Assembly: GCF_026250525.1 (NCBI RefSeq)
Contig: NZ_CP111048.1
Location: 1 to 64,000 of the forward strand
Direction of reading: 5' to 3'
Length of the DNA stretch: 64,000 bases
From: Chondrinema litorale
Lineage (GTDB): Bacteria; Bacteroidota; Bacteroidia; Cytophagales; Flammeovirgaceae
The notes beneath the pieces were generated by a model. That model was not told the DNA's origin. It did not search any database and was given only the letters and a program-made list of their open reading frames with translations. This document shows, one piece after another, positions 18,138 to 27,421 of this stretch. Position numbers and translations under genes: made by a program. How positions within the stretch are numbered: position 1 is the first letter of the stretch; each line of letters opens with the position of its first letter.

Positions 18138-20225
18138 CTATTCTGTAATCACGTCTATTTCAGCATAACCAACTGCATTGTCTTCTTTCGTGTTTTTTAA
18201 AGCACGAAGTTTAATGTAACGTGCTTTGGCTGATTTAAAAGTTTTAGTCTGCAACAAAGGATTGTTTTTGATATTAGAGAATTCACCTTCTGAAACTAAA
18301 TCCCAATTTTCACTATCTTTTGAAATGTAGAACTGATAATTGGTTATAATTCCGTTTGCCCAATCACCTTGATCTGGTAAATACTTAAAGCCTTTTAAAG
18401 TTTCTTCTTTGCCTAAATCAATTACTAGATCTACAGGCATCTCCACTTTTTTATCTTGATACCAAGCTGAATGAGAATTGCCATCTAAAATCTTGTTCAC
18501 TTTCTCATCTTCAATACCAACTACATTCCAAGTCTGCTTGGCAATATCAAAACTTTCTTCAGTAACAGCACTACTTTTTGATGTTGCTGGATTGTAAGCA
18601 ATCGCTTTTACTTCAACCTTACCTTTTCCTGTTTTAATTAAACCTTCATACTTTTTAGCATCTGCTGTTGGCTCACTTCCATCTAAAGTATAGTATACTT
18701 GAGACTCTACATCTGCCGGAATTATTTTTACATCGCCAGACTGTTCACGGATTACCATTGGCGGAACCAATATTTGAGGTGCATTAAAAACTCCGATATT
18801 AGAAATAAGTGGGCAACTTTTAGCATCAGTTATGGTAAACCTCATTTTAGTAGCCTCCACAGTAGGGAAACGCAAAATTCTCTTATAACCGATGGTAGTT
18901 TCTTTAGCTAACTCTTTCCATTTACCATCTACATATGCTTCTACAGTAAATGATTTTACTCTTTGCCCAAGTTGAATATATTCTTGTGCAAGAAATCTAT
19001 TAAACTTAGTTGGTTTATTAAAGCTTAGTGTAATTGAAGCATTTGTAACATCATCGTCAGTTGCCCAATAAGTATCTTTCTTGCCATCAATTGCTTTGTT
19101 TGGCGCAAACTTTTTGCTTTTTCCCCTAACATTCGATGATTCAACTTTAGCATTTTTAGCAAGGTTTTCGGCAAAAGCTTCTTTTACAGTTTTAGCAAAT
19201 TCTAATACTGCTTTTTCATCTTTTTCGTGAATTAAGCCATTAGGCATAATCGGAAAGTTTAGCAACAAAGTACCATTACGACCAATTGAGTGATAGTACA
19301 AATCCATTAGTTGAGGCAAAGTTTTTATCTTGCTATCTTCATTTGGATGATAAAACCACTCTGGTCTAATCGAAGTATTTACTTCACCCGGTACCCAAGA
19401 ATCACCATTTTCTACCCCATGATGCAACATATCTATTGGTACATCTCCGGTTGCATTTAGTAAACTCCAGTTGGTTTTACCAACATAACCACCTTCTGTA
19501 CCTACCCAACGAAGATCTGCTCTATCTCCACCATCATTCCAGATTACTATTTTTGGTTGAAGCTTACGAACTAGTTTATAAGTGTTAGACCAATCGTAAT
19601 AGGTCGTGCGATCTATTTTACGGGTTTCATTAGCTCCACCGTAGTAACCATCGCCACCGTTAGCACCATCGAACCAAACTTCGAATATTTCTCCATAGTT
19701 GGTTAAAAGCTCGGTTAACTGATTACGGAAATACGTAATATATTCTGGTCTGCCATATTCTGCATAATTTCTATCCCACGGAGATAGATAAACTCCAAGC
19801 TTTAATCCATATTCTTTACAAGCTTCTGCCAGTTCTTTTACAATATCGCCTTTGCCATTTTTCCATGGAGAACTTTCTATAGAGTAATCTGTATATTCTG
19901 AAGGCCAAAGACAAAAACCACTGTGGTGCTTGGCTGTAATTATAATCCCTTTCATGCCTGCTTCTTTGCAGATTCGAGCCCACTGCCTACAATCAAGCTC
20001 TGTTGGATTAAATATTTGAGGATCTTCACTACCCAAACCCCAAGACATGTCTGTATAGGTATTAACTGAAAAATGGACAAATGCGTAATACTCCATTTCT
20101 TGCCACCTCATCTGATTTTCACTTGGAACTGGTCCGAAAGCCTCTGGAGCTTTTACTTGTCCCAAGGCGGATATTATTAAACCGAATAGAAAGAGTATTC
20201 CGAGAAAGAACTTTTTTAATTGCAT
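18138..20225 (-). CDS. Alpha-L-fucosidase, GH29, with C-terminal F5/8 C domains
   Basis: 695-residue secreted glycosidase. Signal peptide about residues 1-22. The GH29 barrel covers about 25-350, with the substrate loop TAKHHSGFCLW (97-107) and catalytic nucleophile Asp186 (FEVWFDGANGGDG). Next comes an F5/8 type C / CBM32-like domain (about 350-480), a short chitobiase-type FN3-like segment (VYYTLDGSEPTADAKKY, about 505-525), and a second F5/8 C-like domain to the end (DLVIDLGKEETLKGF). It releases alpha-linked L-fucose from glycans. The architecture is standard for Bacteroidota. No SusC/D or fucose-use genes adjoin it. Confidence 0.95.
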   Translation of the reverse strand: MQLKKFFLGILFLFGLIISALGQVKAPEAFGPVPSENQMRWQEMEYYAFVHFSVNTYTDMSWGLGSEDPQIFNPTELDCRQWARICKEAGMKGIIITAKHHSGFCLWPSEYTDYSIESSPWKNGKGDIVKELAEACKEYGLKLGVYLSPWDRNYAEYGRPEYITYFRNQLTELLTNYGEIFEVWFDGANGGDGYYGGANETRKIDRTTYYDWSNTYKLVRKLQPKIVIWNDGGDRADLRWVGTEGGYVGKTNWSLLNATGDVPIDMLHHGVENGDSWVPGEVNTSIRPEWFYHPNEDSKIKTLPQLMDLYYHSIGRNGTLLLNFPIMPNGLIHEKDEKAVLEFAKTVKEAFAENLAKNAKVESSNVRGKSKKFAPNKAIDGKKDTYWATDDDVTNASITLSFNKPTKFNRFLAQEYIQLGQRVKSFTVEAYVDGKWKELAKETTIGYKRILRFPTVEATKMRFTITDAKSCPLISNIGVFNAPQILVPPMVIREQSGDVKIIPADVESQVYYTLDGSEPTADAKKYEGLIKTGKGKVEVKAIAYNPATSKSSAVTEESFDIAKQTWNVVGIEDEKVNKILDGNSHSAWYQDKKVEMPVDLVIDLGKEETLKGFKYLPDQGDWANGIITNYQFYISKDSENWDLVSEGEFSNIKNNPLLQTKTFKSAKARYIKLRALKNTKEDNAVGYAEIDVITE

Positions 20226-20444
20226 ATTTAATTTGAAATGAAAAATATTTAATTATGTATATTATTGATTATCAGTGTTTTATTTCCATATTTACTATAA
20301 GATATGATTCAAATATATACATAACTTTTTATAAGTTTTGCGCAAAAATAACAGTACTAAAAAAGGTGTATAAGATTAATTAGGTGCTAGAAAAAAAGAA
20401 GATAACTTGGGAAGAGTTTTTAATAAAAGCTAAGAATGAAATTT

Positions 20445-22373
20445 TTAATTAAGCAAAACTTGCTGTATTGCTGATTTTGGCAAAGAGAATGAAAATACAC
20501 TTCCCTCACCATACACACTTGAAAACCATATTTTACCATCGTTTTTCTCAAGTAATTCTTTGCTGATTGTTAAGCCTAAACCAGTACCTTTTTCTTTTGC
20601 CGTACCCATCGTTGTAAAATTTGAATAAGAATCGTTAAAAATCTTATTTTGGTCATCAAGTTTAATACCTCTACCTTTATCTTGAATGCTTACAACGATT
20701 GCAGTTTCTTTCTCTTCTGTTGAAATATTTACTATATTTTTAGGCTCAGAAAACTTGATAGCATTCGCTAATAAATTTCTAAAAATGATATCTACCATTG
20801 CTTTGTCTGCATAAACATTTGCGTTTTTCACAAAGCTTTCCAAATGAATAGATACTTCTTTTTGACTAGCAACTGTTTGCATTAGTTTAATATTCTGATT
20901 GATAATATCGTCTAATACAAAATCTGCAGGATTGGCATTCATCCCTTCCATTTGGCTTTTTGCCCAATGCAATAAGTTATCTAAAAAGAATATGGTAGAT
21001 TTTAGGCTCTCATTTAAATTGTTTGTTAGGTATTTTATTTCCTGTTCTGTTAAAGAAGCACTTCTTAGCAATACCAACATTCCTTGCAAAGAATTTAACG
21101 GGCTTCTCAAATCGTGACTTATAATAGATAAAATCCTGTTTTTAATTTTATTGAGACCTTCTAGCTTTTCATTTTGCTTACTAATTTCAAACTTCTGTTT
21201 TACTAGTAAGGCATTCACTTTTTTCTTCTGTAAGTTATTTCTAAACAAGAAAATACTAATTAAAACAAGGAAAAATGAGCCAATAATGATAATGTCTTTT
21301 TGTAAGCTCTTTTTATTGATTTCTTTCTGTTTTAGGATGTTATCCTTATTCAATAAATCATTCTCATACCGAGATTTTTCTAGCTCATAAGTAGATTGTA
21401 ACTGACTTATTTCCTTCTCTTTATCTATATTAAATACACTGTCTTGCAAATTGACTTGCAAATCTCTGTAATAGAGTGCTTGCTCGAAATTTCCAATTTT
21501 CTTATATGCGAGATACAGTGTTTTATAAGCTTCCATCTCAATCTCTGGACCACCCATCTCTTTTGAATAATCAATGCTCTTTTTTGCATAAAAGATGCAG
21601 CTATCAAGCTGAGAGGTTTTATAGAAAACCTGAGCCATAGAATTATAAGAATATGCTACTCCTTCATTATCATTTATAGCTTTAGATATTTTTAAAGAGC
21701 GTTTTAGGTATGTATCTGCCTTGTTGTAAAAACCTTGAATTTGATATATATCACCCACATTAAACACTGCTATGGCCAAACCTAAAGAATCATCTACTTT
21801 ATGTTCTAAAAGCTTAGCTGCATTCTTATTGTATTCTATAGCTTTGTCATAATCACCTAACTCTTTATACATGTCTCCTATGTTTATAAACATAGTTGTT
21901 TTATCGCCATTAACAGTATCTTTTTCTGCTAATTCTAAAGCTTTATAAAAGTATGCTAATGCTTTTGAGTGATTTTTAAGGTAGGCATAAGTATTTCCTA
22001 ATTCGTTATAGATGGTTTCTGTGGTGGCTTCGTCTTTTCTTTTTTCGGCGATTCTTAAAGATTGAAGCAATACATTAATTGCCTCATTATACTTACCTAT
22101 TGTATAATAAGAAGTACCTGCACTTAATAAATTATATGATTTGCCTTCATCATCAGTTATTTCATTTGCTAATTCTACACCTTTAAGTGCCATTAACAAT
22201 GCGCTATCTGGATTGATATACCATAGATCTTCCGATATGAAACTATATAATCTTACTTTGGTGCTATCATTTTCTGTTTCTTCTAGTTCTTTCAATAGAG
22301 AGTCAAGATCGTTTTGCCCAAAGCAATGATTTATTGATGCTAGAATTACAAGAATATGAACAAGCAGTTTCAT
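20445..22373 (-). CDS. TPR sensor histidine kinase
   Basis: 642-residue kinase. Signal peptide about residues 1-19, then about six tetratricopeptide repeats in the periplasm (60-310; patterns such as KALAYFYKALELAEK and KAIEYNKNAAKLLE), a coiled coil, one membrane helix (361-377), a second coiled coil, HisKA with phospho-acceptor His420 (SIISHDLRSP) and HATPase_c (NLLANAIKFSEP, DKGRGIK, GTGLGLTISKEL). No receiver domain and no adjacent response regulator, so it is an orphan hybrid-less kinase. This TPR-TM-kinase type is common in Cytophagales. Signal unknown. Confidence 0.93.
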   Translation of the reverse strand: MKLLVHILVILASINHCFGQNDLDSLLKELEETENDSTKVRLYSFISEDLWYINPDSALLMALKGVELANEITDDEGKSYNLLSAGTSYYTIGKYNEAINVLLQSLRIAEKRKDEATTETIYNELGNTYAYLKNHSKALAYFYKALELAEKDTVNGDKTTMFINIGDMYKELGDYDKAIEYNKNAAKLLEHKVDDSLGLAIAVFNVGDIYQIQGFYNKADTYLKRSLKISKAINDNEGVAYSYNSMAQVFYKTSQLDSCIFYAKKSIDYSKEMGGPEIEMEAYKTLYLAYKKIGNFEQALYYRDLQVNLQDSVFNIDKEKEISQLQSTYELEKSRYENDLLNKDNILKQKEINKKSLQKDIIIIGSFFLVLISIFLFRNNLQKKKVNALLVKQKFEISKQNEKLEGLNKIKNRILSIISHDLRSPLNSLQGMLVLLRSASLTEQEIKYLTNNLNESLKSTIFFLDNLLHWAKSQMEGMNANPADFVLDDIINQNIKLMQTVASQKEVSIHLESFVKNANVYADKAMVDIIFRNLLANAIKFSEPKNIVNISTEEKETAIVVSIQDKGRGIKLDDQNKIFNDSYSNFTTMGTAKEKGTGLGLTISKELLEKNDGKIWFSSVYGEGSVFSFSLPKSAIQQVLLN

Positions 22374-22643
22374 AAAATTTTACATAACTTTTTGTAAAAT
22401 CATAACTACCATTTTCTTCAAGTTATTTTATCAAAAAAATAGTTTATAATAATATAAAAAAGCCATTTAATGCCCAAAATAGGCTATTACCCTTTATATT
22501 TATTTCTTTTTTTTACGTTTTACATAATGTTATGAACTTTGCAAGTTAACTGCTCTCATAACTTAATATATGATAAGCTTTAATATAATGGTAGCATAAT
22601 GTCATTAATGTCCACCTAAATTTAATTCAAATTTTTCTTAAAA

Positions 22644-25600
22644 TTAGTAAATTGTACTAATAATATCTTTCTTGCTCAAAGGTTTTGCTAAATGTAAATC
22701 AAAACCGGCGGATTTAGATTGTTTTTTAGCTTCCTCATGGCTGTAGCCTGAGGCTGCTACTAATTTCTTTTTGTAACCTTTTGATCTTAGGTAGATGGCA
22801 ATGTCGTAGCCTGTCATATCTGGTAAGCCGATATCCACAAAAGCCACATCTGGTTGTTTTTCCATAATTATTTTTATGGCATCTTTACCATTATGAGCTA
22901 CAAATAACTCACAGTTTAAACTTTTTAGTAAAAAAGAAAAGATTGTAGCTATATCTTTATTATCTTCTACCAATACTACTGTTGCACTTGATTTTCCTTT
23001 CATGGCTGTTGTAGGTAATTGAGTTTTTGGAATTGATTTATTTTCACAAGCATTAAAACTTATTTCGAAACGAGTACCTTTATTTAAACCCTCACTATTT
23101 ACTTTAATCTCCCCACCATGTAATTCTATGAGATTTTTAACTAATGAAAGCCCTATGCCTAAACCTGAGGCAGCTTTACCTTTTGAAGGTATTTGATAGA
23201 ATGATTCAAATATTCTTTCAAGGTTATCATTTGCGATACCTATTCCATTATCTTCTATTTCTATTTGTACTTTTTCATCTTTTTGCCATGCTTTTACACT
23301 TATTGTACCTCCTTCAGGTGTGTATTTATTTGCATTTAACAATAAGTTTGAGAATATCTGCTCAACTCTTGTAACATCTCCTAGGATATAAATATCTTCT
23401 TGAACATCTAAAAGTAATTCTTGACTTTTAGCTTTCAACTGCTGATGTACATTCGATAAGTCTGTATGGAGCAAATTGTAAATGTTGATCGGCGATAATT
23501 GAAGATTAATTTTATTACGAGATATTCTCGATAAATCGAGCAAATCGTTAAGTATTTTAGACATTGAGACAATGCTCCTCCCCATTATTTCTATTATCTG
23601 CTTTGATGGGATTGTATCAGAAACCAAAATATCCAGACTATTGCTTAGTGCAGCCAAAGGGTTTCGTAACTCATGACCTAAGATCGCCAAAAATTCATTC
23701 TTACGTTTGTCAGCATGTTCTAACTTAAGAACCACCTTACGTAAAGAGTTTTCCAAATTAAGTTGGTCTGTTATATCTGTATTTGTACCGAGCCATTTAA
23801 TTATTTTCCCTTGTTTATTCTTTATCGGTTCTGCCCTTGATAGAAACCAGCGATAAACTCCATCTGCTCTTTTCAATGGAAATGTGTCTTCCCAAGCAAT
23901 ACCCTCTGCAAAACATTTAGTTATATTGGTAATTACTCGGTCTACATGATCGGGATGATGAACACTTTTCCATTCCCAACCTTCTACATCCTTCAACGAC
24001 GTGCCTGTATAGTCATACCATCTTTGATTATACCAATGTATATATCCAGTTTCATCTGTAATCCAAGCAAGTTGAGGTATTGCGTTTGCCATCGTTCTAA
24101 ATTGCTCTTCACTATAATTCAGTCTCTCTTGAGCATCCCTTGTTTTTATGGCAGTTGAAATCATATTCGAAACTGATAAAAGAAAGTTTGCATCATCTTT
24201 AGAGAACTTCTTATATTTTTTTGTATGAATACTTATTACTCCGTAAGCAGTATCAGCTGAGTTAATGATGCAACTCATGCCACTTACTACACCATGATCT
24301 AACAGTAGCTTTGATCCTTGAAACCTTTTCTCTTTGGCAAGGTCGTTAACAATTACTGGTTCATTAGACAGCATCGTATATCCTGCCTGAGAATTGTAAT
24401 TATTTGGGACTAACACTGCTTCTGATGAACCCGGGTACCAACCTAACCCTGCTACCAAAATAAAGTTTTGACTTTTTGGCTGATATTTCAAAATTTTGCA
24501 AAAATCTGCATTTAACACATATGCTACTTCTCTTACTACCGAATGCATTAAATCTTTCGGACTTACTCCCTGCAAAGCCATCATACCTAATCGGGCAACA
24601 ACAGACTGTTGTTTTTCTCTACCAATGGCTCTTTTAGATAAGTTTTTAAGTTCTGTAATATCTTGAAATACGACCACAATACCACTTATTCTAAAGTCTG
24701 TAGTACGATAAGGAGTAATTTGCCTTATATAGTACTTCCCATCAAATGTCTGCTTTTCTACTCTAATCGGCTGAAAATTCTGTAAGACCTTTTTGCACTC
24801 ATCTGTAAGGCTTTCGTCTATCAGATTTCTACTTAATGAATTCACCTGCCTACCAATATCACTCGGTCCCATTTTTAATAATTGTTCTGCAGCAGGTGTA
24901 TACCGCTTAACTTCTAGATTGGTATTAAGAAATAATATTGGAATATCGGTACTTGTAAAAAAGTTCTCTACGTCATTATTCGCAATTTGCAATGCTTCTA
25001 TTTTTTCTTTAAGCTCAGCATTTATCGAATTTACCTCTGAGTTTAAAGATCTTAATTCTTCAGAGCTTGCTTCTAATTCTTCATTAGCAGATTGCAGTTC
25101 CTCGTTGGTAGATAGTGCCTCCTCGTGTAAAGCTTTTAGCTCTTCTGTATTTGTTTCTAATTCTTCTATCGTATTTTGAAGCTCTTGCTTTGTCTCTGAA
25201 AGTTCTAACTCTAAACTTTGGTTTAGTTTTTTTTCATCGTAATTGTTTATCTGAAGCTCTTGATTAACTACCTGCTTATTTTCATTATAAAAACTAATCG
25301 CAATTGTGCTCTCCCCAGTCAATTCATTTTCAGATAAAATTGATAGTTCGACTCTTATATTTCTGGTTTCTTTGCTAAGCTCAGCAACTGGTATACTACA
25401 ATGAAAACTGATGTTGTCTCTTACCTTTTTGATCTTAAACAAACTACTTCTTAACCTAGACCTTATTGCAGGCAAAATGATTTGAATTACATCCAAACGG
25501 GGTTCTCCAGTAGGAACTATGATATAAGGCTTTATTTCACCATGATTGTATAGCACTTTGCCATTTTCGTCTACAACAATAGTTGGCGGTACTTTAGTCG

Positions 25601-27161
25601 CTAACAATGCAGCTTGTATTTGTTCAGCCCTAGCCGAAGTGCTTTTATTTCTCCTACTTCTATCAGTCAACTGAAAATCGATATTTGATCTTATTTGATC
25701 GCTTCTATCAATTTGCATTTGCTGTAAAAAGCTGCTTTCCTTTTCTTGCCCTGGTATTTTCTTATATATTCTCCACTTTTTAGATACCGATCTAAAGAAA
25801 TCTGTTTTATCTCCGACAGACTCAGAGCTACCAAGAAATAAATAAGCATCTGGTTTAAGGGAAAAATAAAAAGAGTTTAATACTGCCTCCTGAATATCTT
25901 TTTTTAAGTAAATAAATAGATTTCTACAACTGATCAAATGCATATGAGAAAATGGAGGATTATTTACCACATTCTGGTTTGCAAAAGTTATTATATCTCT
26001 TAAATAATTTTTGATTTGATATGTGCCATTTTTGAATTTCGTAAAGTACAGCTCCAAATATTTTTCTGGTATTACATCTACTATACTATCTGAGTAAATG
26101 CCTTTACGGGCTATTTTAATTGCTTGCTCATCAATATCAGTGGCAAATATTTTAATCTCATTTTTTAGCCCTTTTAGCAAAAGAGTTTCAGTAATAAGTA
26201 TGGCAATTGTATAAGCTTCTTCTCCACTTGCACACCCTGCAACCCACACACGTATCATTTCTTCTTCTCCATTAAGCTTACTTAGTATATCCGGAATTAC
26301 ATTGTTTTGTAAAGTATTAAAAGCCTCCGGATCTCTGAAAAACTCAGTAACATTGATCATTAAATCTTGTATAAGTTTTTCACGTTCTTCCTCACTTCCC
26401 CTCAATTTTACAATATAGGTTTTGTAATCTTCTATTCCATTTATTCCCATTCGCCTAAGTATGCGGCGATGTACAGTAGCAGATTTATATTGATTTAAAC
26501 TAAAGTTTTCATTAGTTGAAAGAATTTCTATTATTTCCTGTAATTTATCTAAATCTGTATTTTTGTTTGCCATTGAGCAATGATAGTTTGAATAATTTTT
26601 AACTACTTCAGGAATTTCCCCAATTGTAACAACTCTATCAAGTATACCTGCTTCTAATACACTTAAGGGTAAATCTGGGTAAATTGTTTCATTCGGATTT
26701 TGAACCAATGCCAAACCTCCTGCATTTTTAATTGCTCTCAATCCTGCTATACCATCATTACCTGTTCCTGAAAGTATAATTCCCACACACCGATCTCCAT
26801 ATGCCCTTATTAATGAATAAAAAAATTGATCTACTGACGTAAATTTCTCTTGCGCCTTTTCTGAATTTAAAAATTTAATCTTCTCAGTATCTATCTCTAT
26901 TAAATCGTCAGAATTGACTAAATAGGCTGTATTAGGGATGAGCTTTTCTGTATTTTGTGCAATTTTAAGATTATTAATCTCAGAGTATCTCTCAATAATA
27001 GATTCTAAATATTTTTTTTGCTTAGAATTAAACTGTTGTTTGATAATTAAAACAATTCCCTGATCTAGCGGAAAGGTATTTATGATCTTAGTTAGGCTGT
27101 CTAATTCTTCCGAAGATAAGACTATTCCTACAATTATCGTTTCAGTTTTATTTTGTGACAT
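22644..27161 (-). CDS. CheB-CheR-PAS-GAF-PAS-histidine kinase-receiver fusion
   Basis: 1505-residue cytosolic signalling protein. Residues 1-195 are CheB-like, with Ser16 and Asp136 (LSGTGNDG) kept, but the family's GASxGG loop reads GIVLSSEE and the catalytic His position is Gln43 (IKQQF). Residues about 200-470 are CheR with NVTEFFRDPEAF and the SAM loop VWVAGCASGEEAYT. A long coiled coil rich in ELE/NEEL heptads (about 640-745) leads to a PAS, a GAF (about 890-1030), a PAS_3 with WYNQRWYDYTG, HisKA (ILGHELRNPLAAL), HATPase (NLLLNANKYTPEGG, GLGIGLSLVKNLIELHGG) and a C-terminal receiver (VLVEDNKD, FVDIGLPDMTG, AKPLS). Such CheBR-kinase hybrids are widespread, but the methylesterase part here looks inactive. 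No chemoreceptor or other che genes are present, so the role is probably non-chemotactic. Confidence 0.95.
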   Translation of the reverse strand: MSQNKTETIIVGIVLSSEELDSLTKIINTFPLDQGIVLIIKQQFNSKQKKYLESIIERYSEINNLKIAQNTEKLIPNTAYLVNSDDLIEIDTEKIKFLNSEKAQEKFTSVDQFFYSLIRAYGDRCVGIILSGTGNDGIAGLRAIKNAGGLALVQNPNETIYPDLPLSVLEAGILDRVVTIGEIPEVVKNYSNYHCSMANKNTDLDKLQEIIEILSTNENFSLNQYKSATVHRRILRRMGINGIEDYKTYIVKLRGSEEEREKLIQDLMINVTEFFRDPEAFNTLQNNVIPDILSKLNGEEEMIRVWVAGCASGEEAYTIAILITETLLLKGLKNEIKIFATDIDEQAIKIARKGIYSDSIVDVIPEKYLELYFTKFKNGTYQIKNYLRDIITFANQNVVNNPPFSHMHLISCRNLFIYLKKDIQEAVLNSFYFSLKPDAYLFLGSSESVGDKTDFFRSVSKKWRIYKKIPGQEKESSFLQQMQIDRSDQIRSNIDFQLTDRSRRNKSTSARAEQIQAALLATKVPPTIVVDENGKVLYNHGEIKPYIIVPTGEPRLDVIQIILPAIRSRLRSSLFKIKKVRDNISFHCSIPVAELSKETRNIRVELSILSENELTGESTIAISFYNENKQVVNQELQINNYDEKKLNQSLELELSETKQELQNTIEELETNTEELKALHEEALSTNEELQSANEELEASSEELRSLNSEVNSINAELKEKIEALQIANNDVENFFTSTDIPILFLNTNLEVKRYTPAAEQLLKMGPSDIGRQVNSLSRNLIDESLTDECKKVLQNFQPIRVEKQTFDGKYYIRQITPYRTTDFRISGIVVVFQDITELKNLSKRAIGREKQQSVVARLGMMALQGVSPKDLMHSVVREVAYVLNADFCKILKYQPKSQNFILVAGLGWYPGSSEAVLVPNNYNSQAGYTMLSNEPVIVNDLAKEKRFQGSKLLLDHGVVSGMSCIINSADTAYGVISIHTKKYKKFSKDDANFLLSVSNMISTAIKTRDAQERLNYSEEQFRTMANAIPQLAWITDETGYIHWYNQRWYDYTGTSLKDVEGWEWKSVHHPDHVDRVITNITKCFAEGIAWEDTFPLKRADGVYRWFLSRAEPIKNKQGKIIKWLGTNTDITDQLNLENSLRKVVLKLEHADKRKNEFLAILGHELRNPLAALSNSLDILVSDTIPSKQIIEIMGRSIVSMSKILNDLLDLSRISRNKINLQLSPINIYNLLHTDLSNVHQQLKAKSQELLLDVQEDIYILGDVTRVEQIFSNLLLNANKYTPEGGTISVKAWQKDEKVQIEIEDNGIGIANDNLERIFESFYQIPSKGKAASGLGIGLSLVKNLIELHGGEIKVNSEGLNKGTRFEISFNACENKSIPKTQLPTTAMKGKSSATVVLVEDNKDIATIFSFLLKSLNCELFVAHNGKDAIKIIMEKQPDVAFVDIGLPDMTGYDIAIYLRSKGYKKKLVAASGYSHEEAKKQSKSAGFDLHLAKPLSKKDIISTIY

Positions 27162-27348
27162 AATAAGATGCCTGTCAAGTTGAGATACTCATAGCTAATC
27201 TTTCATTTTTAAACATTAACCAAACCACCGATATAATTAATCCATATTTTTATCAAATGCAAGACTACATATTATTTTAATCTTTTTTAAGGATTAAAAT
27301 AAATAGAATTGATAAAAGGTCTGAAAACTCTTTAAAATTCCATGTTTG

Positions 27349-27378
27349 GGCGATGTAATCTTTAATGTTACAATCGCC
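27349..27378. other. Hairpin after the thioredoxin-fusion gene
   Basis: Arms ggcgatgtaa and ttacaatcgcc form a 10-bp stem with a single bulged A, about 43 bp beyond the 860-residue protein's stop. No T-run follows on either strand, so it may be an mRNA 3' end processing or attenuating hairpin rather than an intrinsic terminator. Confidence 0.35.
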
Positions 27379-27421
27379 GATAAATGTCTACTACTATGAA
27401 GTTTAAAATATAGAGTTTCTA

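Noticed and set aside
20320..22395. Repeated tacataactttttN motif upstream of the fucosidase and TPR kinase genes
   Set aside because: Two 13-bp AT-rich matches in AT-rich DNA are within chance expectation and differ in position relative to the starts.
6360..22545. Recurrent ttttacataatg strings in gaps
   Set aside because: Only two clear copies, both in AT-rich gaps; not spaced or oriented like operators.
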